The notes below the pieces were generated by a model. It saw only the letters and a program-made list of their open reading frames with translations. It searched no databases and was not told the origin of the DNA. Made by a program: the position numbers and the translations under genes. Below are positions 1 to 8,504 of a stretch of 64,000 nucleotides of DNA, piece after piece. Each line of letters begins with the position of its first letter. Within the stretch, counting starts at the first letter, position 1. Origin of the DNA: Gaiellasilicea sp963789355 (GTDB taxonomy: Bacteria; Actinomycetota; Thermoleophilia; Gaiellales; Gaiellaceae); the NCBI GenBank assembly GCA_963789355.1, contig CAWBKK010000010.1:434001-498000 (forward strand). Direction: 5' to 3'.

Positions 1-1427
1 TCGGGGTTGCCGAGGCCGAACGGGGCGAGGCGGTCGAGCTCGGAGGCGAGGCCGAGCGTGAGTGCAGAGCCGGGAACGATCGCGTCGATCCGCGTCACGG
101 GCGCGAGGTCGTCGTCGGCGAGGACGGCGTCCGCATGGGCGGCGAAGGCGTCGGCAAATGCTTCCAGGTCGGACGGCTCGATCGCGAGGCCGGCTGCGGC
201 ACGGTGCCCGCCGAAGCGCTGCAGATGCCGCGCGCAAGCGCCGAGCGCCCCGTGGAGGTCGAAGGCCGGCAGCGACCGGCCCGACCCCTTCCAGTTGCCG
301 TCGGCGCCGGCGATCAGCACGACCGGCCGGTTGAAGCGCTCGACGAGGCGCGAGGCGACGATCCCGATCACGCCCTCGTGCCAGTCCTCGCCCCAGATCA
401 CGTAGCCGCGGCGGAGGCGCTTCGGCTCGGGCCACGACTCGACCTCGGCGACCGCGGCGCGCAGGATCCGGTCCTCGACGGCCTGGCGGTCGCGGTTCAG
501 CAACTCGAGCTCGTCGGCCAGGCGCGTCGCCTCGGCTTCGTCCGTGGTCAGCAGGAGCTCGAGCGCCGCGTCGGGCCGGCCGAGCCGCCCGGCTGCGTTG
601 ATCCGTGGAGCCAGACGGAAGCCGACGGCACCGGCGTCGACGGCGGCCGGATCGACGGCGGCATTCCGCATCAGCGCGCGCAAGCCCGGTCGTTGCGTCC
701 GCGCCAGCGCCCGCAGGCCGGCGATTGCAAGCGAGCGGTTCTCGTCGAGCAGGGGCACGACGTCGGCGATCGTCGCCAGCGCGACAAGGTCGAGGTACGG
801 GGTCACGTCGACGCCGAGCGCCTGCGCGAGCTTGCAGACGACGCCGGTGCCGCACAGCTCCGGGAAGGGATAGTCGGAAGGGCGGGTGGCGACGATCGGG
901 CAATCGGGCAGCGTCTCGCCCGGGCGATGGTGGTCGGTCACGATCACGTCGAGCCCCCGCGCCTTCGCGGCCGCGACCTCCTCGACGGCCGTGATCCCGC
1001 AGTCGACCGTGAGCAGGAGCGCGCAGCCCTCGTCGGCGAGGCGCGAGATCGTGTCGCCGGAGACGCCGTAGCCCTCCTCGAAGCGGCTCGGCAGGTGCCA
1101 CTCGACGTCGGCGCCGAGCTCGCGCAGCGTCAGGACGGCGAGCGAGGTGGCGCAGATCCCGTCGACGTCGTAGTCGCCGTGGACGCAGATCCGCTTCCCG
1201 GCCGCGATCGCAGCCCGGATCCGCTCGACCGCGAGCGCCATGTCGCCGAGGAGGAAGGGATCGTGGGGCTCGATCTCGCCGCGCACGAAGCGCCGCGCCT
1301 CCTCGAGGTCGGCGTAGCCGCGGCGGACCAGGATCGATGCGGTCACCTCCCCCACCTCGAGGCTCTCGGCGAGCGCCTTGACCTCGGCGTACTCGCAGGG
1401 ATCGATCGTCCAGGAACCGTCACGCAT
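1..1427 (-). CDS. recJ: Single-stranded-DNA-specific exonuclease RecJ (3' end beyond window)
   Basis: RecJ is the 5'-3' single-strand DNA exonuclease of recombination and mismatch/base-excision repair. Reading from the ATG at 1427, about 475 residues are present and the C-terminus is cut off by the window edge; typical RecJ has roughly 560-580. The DHH-family phosphoesterase motifs are visible: HGDYDVDG at about residues 83-90, VDCGIT at about 141-146 and TDHH at 164-167. A DHHA1-like segment with a glycine-rich GGHRAAAG motif lies near residue 418. All metal-ligand residues appear intact. The gene is last in a leftward run that includes ruvCAB, a common actinobacterial neighbourhood. Confidence 0.95.
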   Translation of the reverse strand, partial: MRDGSWTIDPCEYAEVKALAESLEVGEVTASILVRRGYADLEEARRFVRGEIEPHDPFLLGDMALAVERIRAAIAAGKRICVHGDYDVDGICATSLAVLTLRELGADVEWHLPSRFEEGYGVSGDTISRLADEGCALLLTVDCGITAVEEVAAAKARGLDVIVTDHHRPGETLPDCPIVATRPSDYPFPELCGTGVVCKLAQALGVDVTPYLDLVALATIADVVPLLDENRSLAIAGLRALARTQRPGLRALMRNAAVDPAAVDAGAVGFRLAPRINAAGRLGRPDAALELLLTTDEAEATRLADELELLNRDRQAVEDRILRAAVAEVESWPEPKRLRRGYVIWGEDWHEGVIGIVASRLVERFNRPVVLIAGADGNWKGSGRSLPAFDLHGALGACARHLQRFGGHRAAAGLAIEPSDLEAFADAFAAHADAVLADDDLAPVTRIDAIVPGSALTLGLASELDRLAPFGLGNP

Positions 1428-1485
1428 GGGCTGACGACGGTACGGACGCGGTCGGACGACGCTCGCGCGGCCGAAGCCGGACGGG

Positions 1486-1692
1486 CTAAGGCTCGGTGCG
1501 GTTCCGCCCGCGCAACGAATCGCGGACGATCTTGATCCAGAGCAGGATCACGCCGGCGAAGGCGCCGAGCGCGAGCATCGCGATCGGGGTGTAGACGGCC
1601 ATCTCCGAGAGCGAGTACTTCGTCACCCAGGTGCCGACGAGCCACACCGCCAGGACGACGAAGGTCATCGGAACCAGGAGCCGTCTGTCCAC
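1486..1692 (-). CDS. Small two-helix membrane protein
   Basis: A 68-residue protein with two hydrophobic stretches (about residues 8-24 and 35-54) separated by a short polar loop, then a basic tail (RDSLRGRNR). It ends 58 bp before the recJ start and reads in the same direction, so it may be cotranscribed with recJ. No family is recognised. A YajC-like role is conceivable because yajC often sits between ruvB and recJ in Actinobacteria, but it lacks the basic tail pattern that would confirm it. Confidence 0.65.
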   Translation of the reverse strand: MDRRLLVPMTFVVLAVWLVGTWVTKYSLSEMAVYTPIAMLALGAFAGVILLWIKIVRDSLRGRNRTEP

Positions 1693-1701
1693 GGCGTCAG
1701 G

Positions 1702-1998
1702 CTAGTCGCTGCGGCCGCGCTGCCGCTCGGCGTACCAGAGCTCGAACCGGCCGCGAGCACTCTCGAGATACGACCAGACGCTCTCTTGGAGCAGCCCGAC
1801 CTCGTGGCGGAGCTGGAACAACGCGAAGTCGACGAACCGCTCCGGATCGCAGGCGTGCGCTCCGAGCTCGGCTCGGTCGCAGGATGCCCCACAGGCAGGG
1901 CAGGGCATGAATCGGGGCTGGAAGATGCCGGACATGTTCCTCGGGAAGCGTACGTGGAGCATCGGCAGGTGCAGCCGCCAAATGTGCAGGCTTCTCAC
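1702..1998 (-). CDS. Small protein with CPxC zinc-ribbon-like motif
   Basis: Starts with GTG at 1998 and gives 98 residues. It contains CPACGASCDRAELGAHAC (about residues 33-50), a four-cysteine pattern with one histidine that suggests a zinc knuckle, followed by an amphipathic helix-rich tail rich in Arg and Glu. An alternative ATG at 1935 has GAGGA just upstream and would give a 77-residue protein that keeps the cysteines, so the true start is uncertain. The function is unknown. Confidence 0.6.
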   Translation of the reverse strand: MRSLHIWRLHLPMLHVRFPRNMSGIFQPRFMPCPACGASCDRAELGAHACDPERFVDFALFQLRHEVGLLQESVWSYLESARGRFELWYAERQRGRSD

Positions 1999-2172
1999 CT
2001 TCGCCCGCCAATCGAGCAGACGTCGCAGAGGTCGACGGTGACCTCCTTTCCAGTTGCCGGGATCTCCCCGCGGCGCTCTTGAGGGTTGCCGCGTGCGTTC
2101 CGCGGCCGCGGAAGATCACGACGACGCCCGCGGTCGCGAAAGTCAACGGGCGGACGGGCTATCGTGAGGGCG

Positions 2173-2628
2173 ATGGGCGAGCCGAACTACGCGTCCGGAG
2201 ACGAGTACGTGGTCGAGTTCCTCGGCTACCGCTTCGGTTTCAACGCCGAGGACTTCGAGGAGCGTGTCACCGGCGCCGCCGTCCGGCTCGGGCTGATCGG
2301 ATCGAACGACCTGGACGACGAGGAGACCGCCGACCTCGTCGAGCTCGCCGCCGACGGCCGGATCGCCGATCCCCGCAGTCAGCTCGGCCGCTACCTCGTC
2401 CGCCACTGGGAGCGCGTCGGTCTGCTCGAGGGCGAGTCGCTCGTCTACTGGCTGCGCAAGCTCGTCTTCCGCGGCGCCTGGCTCGACCACCGCGTCAAGG
2501 AGGGCCTGCTCGAGGTCGCGTGGGACGAGGACAGCGGCGACTTCGGGTACGCGGAGCCGCGCGGCGGCCGGGCGCTGCTCGAGCTCGCCCCCGTGCCCTC
2601 GTGGCACGAGCTCCAGTTCCGACGATGA
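2173..2628 (+). CDS. Hypothetical acidic protein
   Basis: A 151-residue protein starting at the ATG at 2173 (MGEPNYASGDEYVVEF), without signal peptide or membrane segment. It is rich in Glu/Asp and aromatic residues. Its stop codon overlaps the start of the next gene as ATGA at 2625-2628, which implies translational coupling to the membrane protein downstream. No family is recognised. The open frame continues upstream of 2173, but that stretch is Arg-rich and looks non-coding. Confidence 0.7.
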   Translation: MGEPNYASGDEYVVEFLGYRFGFNAEDFEERVTGAAVRLGLIGSNDLDDEETADLVELAADGRIADPRSQLGRYLVRHWERVGLLEGESLVYWLRKLVFRGAWLDHRVKEGLLEVAWDEDSGDFGYAEPRGGRALLELAPVPSWHELQFRR

Positions 2629-3326
2629 CCCGCGCGCTCGCGCTGCTCGGCTTCATCGCCGTCCTGCTCGCCGTCGACACGCAGGTCGACGCCCGCGCGC
2701 AGCTGGTGCTCGGCCTCGCCGCCTGGATCGCGCTCGCCCTGGCTCTCCGCGGCGTCCCGCCTCTCCTGCGGGCGCAGGCGCTCGTCGTCGTCGTCGTCGC
2801 GACCTGCGCCGAGGTGGTCGGCTCGATCATCTGGGGCGTCTACACCTACCGGCTCGAGAACCTGCCCTCGTTCGTACCGCCGTGCCACGGACTCGTCTAC
2901 CTCGCGGGCGCATCGCTCGCCGCCGCGGCAAGCAACAGACTGTTGCAAGGTTGGCTCGTCCGGATTGCGCTTTTGGCCGTGCTCGCGTGGGGGATCGCTG
3001 GCGTCACTGTGCTCCCCCGCACCGACGCCGGCGGCGCGATCGGCGCTGCGCTCCTGGCCGTCTACCTCATCCGCGGCCGCGCACCCGAGATCTACGCCGG
3101 CGTCTTCCTCGTCGTCGCCTGGCTCGAGCTCTACGGAACCGCGATCGGGACGTGGGAGTGGGCAGTGACGATCCCGGGAACCGGCGTGCCGCAGGGGAAT
3201 CCGCCGAGTGGGGTCGCGTCGGGCTACGTCTGGTTCGACATCGTCGCGCTCGCGCTCGCCCCGGCGCTCATTCGCTGGGGAGCGAGAATCCGATCGGGCT
3301 TTCGGACTCTGCCCGACTCAGCGTGA
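2625..3326 (+). CDS. Polytopic membrane protein, unknown function
   Basis: A 233-residue protein with about seven hydrophobic segments, beginning with an N-terminal helix (MTRALALLGFIAVLLAV). A conserved-looking loop, SFVPPCHGLVYLAG, lies near residues 84-97, and a Trp/Glu-rich stretch (LELYGTAIGTWEW) near 167-179 could face a membrane-embedded substrate. The start overlaps the preceding stop by 4 nt. The last 59 nt overlap the convergent gene at 3268-3582. The layout is vaguely like carotenoid or polyprenol membrane enzymes, but no diagnostic motif is seen. Confidence 0.75.
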   Translation: MTRALALLGFIAVLLAVDTQVDARAQLVLGLAAWIALALALRGVPPLLRAQALVVVVVATCAEVVGSIIWGVYTYRLENLPSFVPPCHGLVYLAGASLAAAASNRLLQGWLVRIALLAVLAWGIAGVTVLPRTDAGGAIGAALLAVYLIRGRAPEIYAGVFLVVAWLELYGTAIGTWEWAVTIPGTGVPQGNPPSGVASGYVWFDIVALALAPALIRWGARIRSGFRTLPDSA

Positions 3327-3582
3327 GCTGGCGGATCGCGCCGATCGGGACGATCAGCTCTTGCGGCTCGCCCGCTGCGCCGTGCGGGATCAGGGTCAGG
3401 AAGCCGTAGCCAGGCTCGGGCGAGAGCGACTCGAGCCTGAGCAGAGCCCCGTCCGAGAGCTCGACCTCGACCATCGCCCGCTCGAGCCCGTGCTCGGACG
3501 CGAACGCCTGGATCCGGCGGTGGATCCGAGTGACGAGATCCTCGAGCGGCCCGGCCATCCCGGGTGTCCAGAGCTCCGGCAT
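3268..3582 (-). CDS. Hypothetical cytoplasmic protein
   Basis: A 104-residue protein beginning MPELWTPGMAGPLEDLVTRIHRRIQ, followed by alternating beta-like segments (MVEVELSDGALLRLESLSPEPGYGF). No signal peptide, membrane helix or metal motif is seen. It lies 10 bp upstream of the helD-like gene in its transcription direction? No: both read leftward and this gene ends at 3268, so it is downstream of helD's stop at 3593 by 10 bp and is probably its operon partner. Its 3' end overlaps the convergent membrane protein gene by 59 nt. The function is unknown. Confidence 0.7.
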   Translation of the reverse strand: MPELWTPGMAGPLEDLVTRIHRRIQAFASEHGLERAMVEVELSDGALLRLESLSPEPGYGFLTLIPHGAAGEPQELIVPIGAIRQLTLSRAESESPIGFSLPSE

Positions 3583-3592
3583 CTGCGCGAGT

Positions 3593-5542
3593 CTAGAGCC
3601 CGAGCTCGGGCGGGAGCGGCCGCGCGTGCACGACGACGAGCGTCGTCGTCGGCCGGGTCAGCGCGACGTAGAGCTCACGCAAGCCTCGGTCGTGTGCCGC
3701 GACGAGTGCCGGCTCGACGACGATGACGTGGTCGAACTCGAGCCCTTTCGCCTCGCGCGGGGTCAGGAGCGGAATGCTGTCGAAGGCGCTCTCGTGCGCG
3801 AGCGCGGGTTCGACGAGCTCGTCCGGGACGATCAGGGCCACGAGACCGTCCTCGCTCGCCAGGCGGCCGGCCTCGCGGTAGGCCTCGCGGAGGAGCGAGT
3901 CCTTGTCGACCCGGCGGATCAGCGGCTCGGCGCCGCCGCCGCGGTACGCGAGTGGGCGCTCGATCTCGGGAGCGATCGTGTCGAGCAGCGGCAGCGCCAG
4001 CTCCATGATCTCGCGTGGAACGCGGTAGGCGTGGCGGAGCTCCTCCACCTCGGCCCGGTCGCCGTGCGGAAGGTGGGGCAACACGTCGTCCCAGCTCGCG
4101 TACGTGACCGGCCCGGTCCCCTGGGCGACGTCGCCCAGGATCGTCAGCGCGCCGTCGCGGGCTCGCCTCGCGATCATCCGCAACTGCATCGGCGAGAGAT
4201 CCTGAGCCTCGTCGACGATCACATGGTCGTACGTGCGCGCAGGCTCGCCGACGAGCGCGTGCGCCTCGTCGAGCAGCGCCACGTCCCATTCGCTCCAGCC
4301 GGTGCCGCGACGGCGCAAAAGCGTCTGCTCGTCCGCGTCGAGGATCCCGGCGGCAGCGTCGGCGAGGAACGCGGACGTCGAGAAGAGCGACCGCACGAGC
4401 TTCTCCGGCGTCACGGCCGGCCAGGCGTGCTCGAGGATGCGATTGAGATACCCGTTCGCCTTCAGCGCCTTCTCGACCTCCTCGCCGTCCCGGACGGCGC
4501 CGCCCTGGAGGATCCGGCCGTATTCGCCGTAGAAGCTGCGGACAATCGCCATCCGGAAGCGCTCGCGCGCGGTCGCCGTCGTCCCGTGCAGCTCGCGGAT
4601 CTCCTCGAGCATCCGCTGCTGCTCACGGACCCGGACGCGGACGTACTCACCCTCGAGCTTCAGGATCAGCTCCTCCGGCTCGGCGGCCAGCCGCAGCTCG
4701 ACGGCGCGGCCGATCACCTCCGCCAGCCGGGGATCCGCCTTCAGCCGCGCGGCGGAAGGAGCGTCGCGGAGCGTCGGCTCGACGCCGGCGACGAGTTGAG
4801 AGATCGCGAGCTGCTCGACGCTTCCCTCGCCGAGCGCAGGCAGGACGTGCGAGACGTACTCCATGAACGTCCGGTTCGGCCCGACGACGAGGACGCGGCT
4901 GCGCGCGTTCTTCTCCCGTTCCGTATAGATCAGCCACGAGGCGCGATGGAGGCCGACGGCTGTCTTACCGGTCCCGGGCCCGCCCTGGATCACGAGCGGG
5001 CGCTCGGGCTCGCGCGTGATCAGCCGGTACTGGTCGGCCTGGATCGTGGCGACGATGTCGCGCATGTGCGTATCGCGGCTGCGCTCGAGCTCCTCGAGCA
5101 GGAAGTCGCCGACGGTGGCGCCGTCGACCGTGGTGCCGTCGAGCGACTCGTCGGCGATGTCCACGAGCTTGCGTCCCTGCGCACGGAAGCGGCGGCGGAG
5201 CGTGACGCGCTGCGGATCCTGCGGCGTCGCTGTGTAGAACGGGCGCGCCGCCGGCGCCTGCCAGTTGACGACGACCTGATCGCCGGCGTCGTCGTGCACC
5301 CAGCGCCGGCCGACGTAGAGGGCGCGCTCGACCGCCTCGAAGTCGAGCCGGCCGAACATCAGCCCGCGTTCGGCGTCCTCGAAGGTGGCGAGCCGCTTCG
5401 CCGACCAGGCGTCGAGCGCCGCCTGCGCGACTTCCCCGTCGGCCGCGTCGCCGGCCCGGGCGACGACCTCGCGCATCCGCTCGAGATGCTCGTAGGCGCG
5501 GTCGACGTACTCCTGCTCGGCGGGGAGATCAGGATGGCTCAC
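3593..5542 (-). CDS. helD: HelD-type UvrD/Rep-family helicase (RNA polymerase recycling factor)
   Basis: A 649-residue superfamily 1 ATPase. A coiled N-terminal region (about residues 1-160) precedes a Walker A GGPGTGKT at 187-194, followed by the HelD-typical LHRASWLIY. A Walker B-like VDEAQDLSPMQ and a C-terminal SF1 helicase segment ending in ELYVALTRPTT complete the core. Actinobacterial HelD/HelR proteins bind RNA polymerase and remove it from nucleic acid or rifamycin, and the family normally has 650-750 residues, so this one is full length but compact. An overlapping frame of more than 680 codons on the other strand is only an antisense artefact of GC-rich codon use. Confidence 0.9.
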   Translation of the reverse strand: MSHPDLPAEQEYVDRAYEHLERMREVVARAGDAADGEVAQAALDAWSAKRLATFEDAERGLMFGRLDFEAVERALYVGRRWVHDDAGDQVVVNWQAPAARPFYTATPQDPQRVTLRRRFRAQGRKLVDIADESLDGTTVDGATVGDFLLEELERSRDTHMRDIVATIQADQYRLITREPERPLVIQGGPGTGKTAVGLHRASWLIYTEREKNARSRVLVVGPNRTFMEYVSHVLPALGEGSVEQLAISQLVAGVEPTLRDAPSAARLKADPRLAEVIGRAVELRLAAEPEELILKLEGEYVRVRVREQQRMLEEIRELHGTTATARERFRMAIVRSFYGEYGRILQGGAVRDGEEVEKALKANGYLNRILEHAWPAVTPEKLVRSLFSTSAFLADAAAGILDADEQTLLRRRGTGWSEWDVALLDEAHALVGEPARTYDHVIVDEAQDLSPMQLRMIARRARDGALTILGDVAQGTGPVTYASWDDVLPHLPHGDRAEVEELRHAYRVPREIMELALPLLDTIAPEIERPLAYRGGGAEPLIRRVDKDSLLREAYREAGRLASEDGLVALIVPDELVEPALAHESAFDSIPLLTPREAKGLEFDHVIVVEPALVAAHDRGLRELYVALTRPTTTLVVVHARPLPPELGL

Positions 5543-5571
5543 GCTCCGAGCGTACGCCTAGACTCGGCCGC

Positions 5572-6357
5572 GTGAAAACGCTCCTCGTCGCGGCCGCGCT
5601 GCTCGGCGCGCCTGCTCCGGCCGCGCCGCTACCGGAGGCTCCGGCCGCCGTCGCGGCGACGCTGAAGCAGACGACGGCCGAGCTCATGGCGGCGATCGAC
5701 CGCTGGCAGGACGGGCCGCGCGCCGGCGGCGCGACCCCTCGTGACGTGACGCTCTGGGGCTTGCATCAGCAGCGGCTCTTCCTCGCACTCACCTACGACC
5801 AGGAGCTCGGTCGCCGCGCCTGGCCCCTGCTCGGCCGCGAGGCACGCGAGACGCTGGCCGCCCGACGACGGCTCGTCAGCCTGACCCCGCCGACCCGGCT
5901 GCCGCGGAGCGCGTTTCGAACCGGTCCCGCCGCTCCGGCGACGTCGCTTCTGCGCTGGTACCGCGAGGCCGAGCGGCGGTTCGGGGTCGACTGGGAGGTG
6001 CTGGCCGCCGTCAACTTCGTCGAGTCGGGGTTCGGCCGCCTTCGCTCGGCGAGCACCGCCGGTGCCCAGGGGCCGATGCAGTTCCTGCCGGCGACCTGGC
6101 GGGCGTACGGGCTCGGCGGAAACGTGCACGACCCGCACGACGCGATCCTCGGCGCCGCCAACTACCTGCGGGCCTCGGGCGCCGGGCGCGACCTGCGCCA
6201 GGCCCTCTACGCGTACAACCACTCGACCCGCTACGTCGACGCCGTCACCCGCTTCGCCGCACAGCTGCGGCGGCAGGAGCGGATCTACTTCGCGTACCAC
6301 TCCTGGCAGGTCTTCATCAAGACGCCGGCGGGGCCGCGCCGGATCACCGGCCCCTAG
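5572..6357 (+). CDS. Exported lytic transglycosylase (SLT domain)
   Basis: A 261-residue protein with GTG start at 5572. It has a short hydrophobic N-terminus (KTLLVAAALLGAPAPAA) that is probably a signal peptide, a helical region, then a goose-lysozyme-like/SLT domain. The catalytic glutamate is E151 in NFVESGFG, followed by STAGAQGPMQFLPATW and later ALYAYNHS, the standard motif order of family 1 lytic transglycosylases that cleave peptidoglycan to anhydro-muropeptides. Its TAG stop shares the palindrome CTAG at 6354-6357 with the convergent ruvB stop. Confidence 0.9.
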   Translation: MKTLLVAAALLGAPAPAAPLPEAPAAVAATLKQTTAELMAAIDRWQDGPRAGGATPRDVTLWGLHQQRLFLALTYDQELGRRAWPLLGREARETLAARRRLVSLTPPTRLPRSAFRTGPAAPATSLLRWYREAERRFGVDWEVLAAVNFVESGFGRLRSASTAGAQGPMQFLPATWRAYGLGGNVHDPHDAILGAANYLRASGAGRDLRQALYAYNHSTRYVDAVTRFAAQLRRQERIYFAYHSWQVFIKTPAGPRRITGP

Positions 6358-7364
6358 AAGAGGCTGGAGTCGGAGGCCGGAGGCGCGTCGACGTGCGCGC
6401 GGCCGAGCTTGGTGATGATCCGCCCGCGGGGGGTGCGCTGGAGGAAGCCGAGCTGGAGCAGGTAGGGCTCGTAGACGTCCTCGATCGTGTCGGTCTCCTC
6501 GCCGAGCGTGACGGCGAGCGTCGAGAGCCCGACCGGCCCGCCCTCGAACTTGAACGCGATCGCGTGGAGGAGCTCGCGGTCGGTGCCTTCGAGCCCTTCC
6601 TCGTCGATCTCCATCAACTCGAGCGCCTCGCGCGCCACCGCGTTCGTGACCGCGCCCTGGTGGCGCACCTCGGCGACGTCGCGGACGCGGCGGAGGATCC
6701 TGTTCGCGATCCGGGGCGTCCCGCGCGAGCGGCTCGCGATCTCGGCGCACGCCTCCTCGTCGATGGCGACGCCGAGGATCCCGGCGGAGCGGCGCACGAT
6801 CGCAGTCAACTGGTCCGTGTCGTAGTAGCCGAGCCGGAACGTCATCCCGAAGCGGTCGCGCAGCGGCGTCGTCAGCAAGCCGGTCCGCGTGGTCGCGCCG
6901 ACGAGCGTGAACTGCGGCAGGTCGAGCGTCAGCGTCCGCGCGGCCGGACCCTGCCCGACGATGATGTCGAGCCGGAAGTCCTCGAGCGCGGGGTAGAGAA
7001 TCTCCTCGATCGAGCGGTTGATCCGATGGATCTCGTCGACGAAGAGGACGTCCTTCTGCTCGAGGCCGGTGAGGATCGCGGCCATGTCGCCCTTCTTCTC
7101 CAGCGCGGGGCCGGCGACCGTACGGATACCGACGCCGAGCTCCTCCCGGATGATCTGGGCGAGCGTCGTCTTGCCGAGCCCCGGTGGGCCGACGAGGAGG
7201 ACGTGGTCGAGCGCCTCGCCGCGCGCTTTCGCGGCCGCGAGCGCGATCGCGAGCTGCTCCTTGACGCCTTCCTGGCCGACGAACTCGTCGAGCTTGCGCG
7301 GGCGGAGCGAGCGCTCGAGCTCCTCCTCCTCGGGGCCGAGCACCTCTGCGGCGACCGCGCTCAT
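6354..7364 (-). CDS. ruvB: Holliday junction branch-migration ATPase RuvB
   Basis: A 336-residue hexameric AAA+ motor that drives branch migration with RuvA. Walker A GPPGLGKT is at 59-66, Walker B FVDEIH at about 108-113, sensor GATTRTGLL and the arginine finger region near DRFGMTFRL. The C-terminal winged helix includes LGFLQRTPRGR. The ATG at 7364 overlaps the ruvA stop by 4 nt, so the open frame upstream of it is the ruvA antiframe and not part of this protein. It is the last gene of the ruvCAB operon and ends on a shared CTAG with the convergent transglycosylase. Confidence 0.97.
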   Translation of the reverse strand: MSAVAAEVLGPEEEELERSLRPRKLDEFVGQEGVKEQLAIALAAAKARGEALDHVLLVGPPGLGKTTLAQIIREELGVGIRTVAGPALEKKGDMAAILTGLEQKDVLFVDEIHRINRSIEEILYPALEDFRLDIIVGQGPAARTLTLDLPQFTLVGATTRTGLLTTPLRDRFGMTFRLGYYDTDQLTAIVRRSAGILGVAIDEEACAEIASRSRGTPRIANRILRRVRDVAEVRHQGAVTNAVAREALELMEIDEEGLEGTDRELLHAIAFKFEGGPVGLSTLAVTLGEETDTIEDVYEPYLLQLGFLQRTPRGRIITKLGRAHVDAPPASDSSLF

Positions 7365-7936
7365 GCCGCCTGCCTCAGCGCGAGCCGGACGCGTTCCTCC
7401 GCCGGCAGGTCTGGGTCGACCGACGCGAGCGCCTGCTCGGCCTCGAGCACCGAGTAGCCGAGCTCGACGAGGGCGTCGCGCGCGGTGACGTGCACGGAGG
7501 TGCCGGCGGCGCCGCTCGCGATCGGGACGGGATCCTCGGAGCCGAGCTTCTCCTTCAGCTCCAGCACGATCCGCTCGGCCGTCTTCTTGCCGACCCCCGG
7601 AACCGCCTGGAAGCGCGCGACGTCCTGGAGCACGATCGCGCGGCGCAGCTCCGACGCCGGCGCCCCGGAGACGATCGCGAGCGCCACCTTCGGCCCGATT
7701 CCGGCCACCGTCAACAGGTGCAGAAACAGCTGCCGCTCGGCCGCGTCGGCGAAGCCGTAGAGCTGGAGCGCGTCCTCGCGGACGTGCAAGTAGGTCTCGA
7801 CGACCGCCTCGGCGCCGGCCTCCGCCGCCCGGATCGCTCCCGGCGTCGCGGCGAGCAGGTAGCCGACGCCGTTGACGTCGAGGACGAAACCGTCGGGAGT
7901 ACGCCCTGCCAGGGAGCCGCGGAGCCGGCTGATCAT
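7361..7936 (-). CDS. ruvA: Holliday junction DNA-binding protein RuvA
   Basis: A 191-residue tetrameric junction-binding subunit of RuvAB. It begins MISRLRGSLAGRTPDG (OB fold), has the helix-hairpin-helix repeats GIGPKVALAIVSG and VPGVGKKTAERIVLELKEKL, and ends in the flexible linker plus domain III (ALVELGYSVLEAEQAL) that contacts RuvB. Length and motif order match the family. It overlaps ruvC by 4 nt at 7933-7936 and ruvB by 4 nt at 7361-7364, so translation is coupled. Confidence 0.97.
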   Translation of the reverse strand: MISRLRGSLAGRTPDGFVLDVNGVGYLLAATPGAIRAAEAGAEAVVETYLHVREDALQLYGFADAAERQLFLHLLTVAGIGPKVALAIVSGAPASELRRAIVLQDVARFQAVPGVGKKTAERIVLELKEKLGSEDPVPIASGAAGTSVHVTARDALVELGYSVLEAEQALASVDPDLPAEERVRLALRQAA

Positions 7937-8421
7937 CCTGCGATCCGGAGGAGCGGCGGCGCGAGCGCGTGGCAGATCGCGACCGCGAGAGCATCGGCGG
8001 CGTGGCTCGGCGTCGGGTTCGACTCCATCGCGAGGATTGCCCGCACCATCCGCTGGACCTGCGCCTTCTCGGCGCGGCCGTAGCCGCAGACCGCCTGCTT
8101 CACTCGGGCGGGCGGGTACTCAACGCACTCGACGCCGAGCGCCGCGGCGGCGACGAGCACCGCCCCGCGCGCCTGACCGACGGAGAGCGCGATGCGGGCA
8201 TCTGCTCCGACGAACGACTCTTCGACTGCGACGGCGGAGGGCCCGTGCTCCGCAATGAGCGCCTGCACTCGGTCGAAGATCGTCTTGAGGCGCAGCTCCG
8301 GGCGCTCCCGCGCGGGCGTTTGCCACCACCCGTGGTCGAGTGCCCTGATCCGGCCTCCGCTTTCTTGGACGATCCCGTACCCGCAAGCAGCCGTCCCTGG
8401 GTCGATGCCGAGAACCTTCAC
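7933..8421 (-). CDS. ruvC: Holliday junction resolvase RuvC
   Basis: A 162-residue RNase H-fold endonuclease that cuts Holliday junctions symmetrically. The first catalytic aspartate is D7 in GIDPGTAACGYG. A glutamate in AVEESF (E67/E68) and an acidic pair in SHAADALAVA (D143) complete the active site, and the lysine-rich AVCGYGRAEKAQVQ segment is also conserved. It is first in ruvCAB. In many Actinobacteria yebC lies directly upstream; here yebC is almost 7 kb away. Confidence 0.96.
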   Translation of the reverse strand: MKVLGIDPGTAACGYGIVQESGGRIRALDHGWWQTPARERPELRLKTIFDRVQALIAEHGPSAVAVEESFVGADARIALSVGQARGAVLVAAAALGVECVEYPPARVKQAVCGYGRAEKAQVQRMVRAILAMESNPTPSHAADALAVAICHALAPPLLRIAG

Positions 8422-8504
8422 GAGGAAAGGTTAGGCAGTCCGTCGGACGTTCCTTCCCGCCGCTCCCCGCGCATCGAACGCGCCGTTCCGGGTACGTACC
8501 GGCC

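Noticed and set aside
135..1535. A 466-codon open frame on the plus strand
   Set aside because: It lies antisense to recJ, has biased low-complexity composition (R, A, G, D) and no family features, whereas the minus strand carries complete RecJ motifs.
2079..2624. N-terminal extension of the membrane protein at 2625
   Set aside because: The frame is open, but its upstream part is Arg-rich and overlaps the coding frame of the acidic protein; the ATG at 2625 with ATGA overlap is the better start.
3530..5575. A 681-codon open frame on the plus strand
   Set aside because: It is antisense to the helD-like gene; its sequence is a compositional shadow, while the minus frame has intact SF1 helicase motifs.
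8470..8487. CGAAC/GTTCC pair upstream of ruvC as a LexA box
   Set aside because: The spacing is 5 rather than 4 and the right half is imperfect (GTTCC), so it does not meet the consensus; only the dinB site is convincing.
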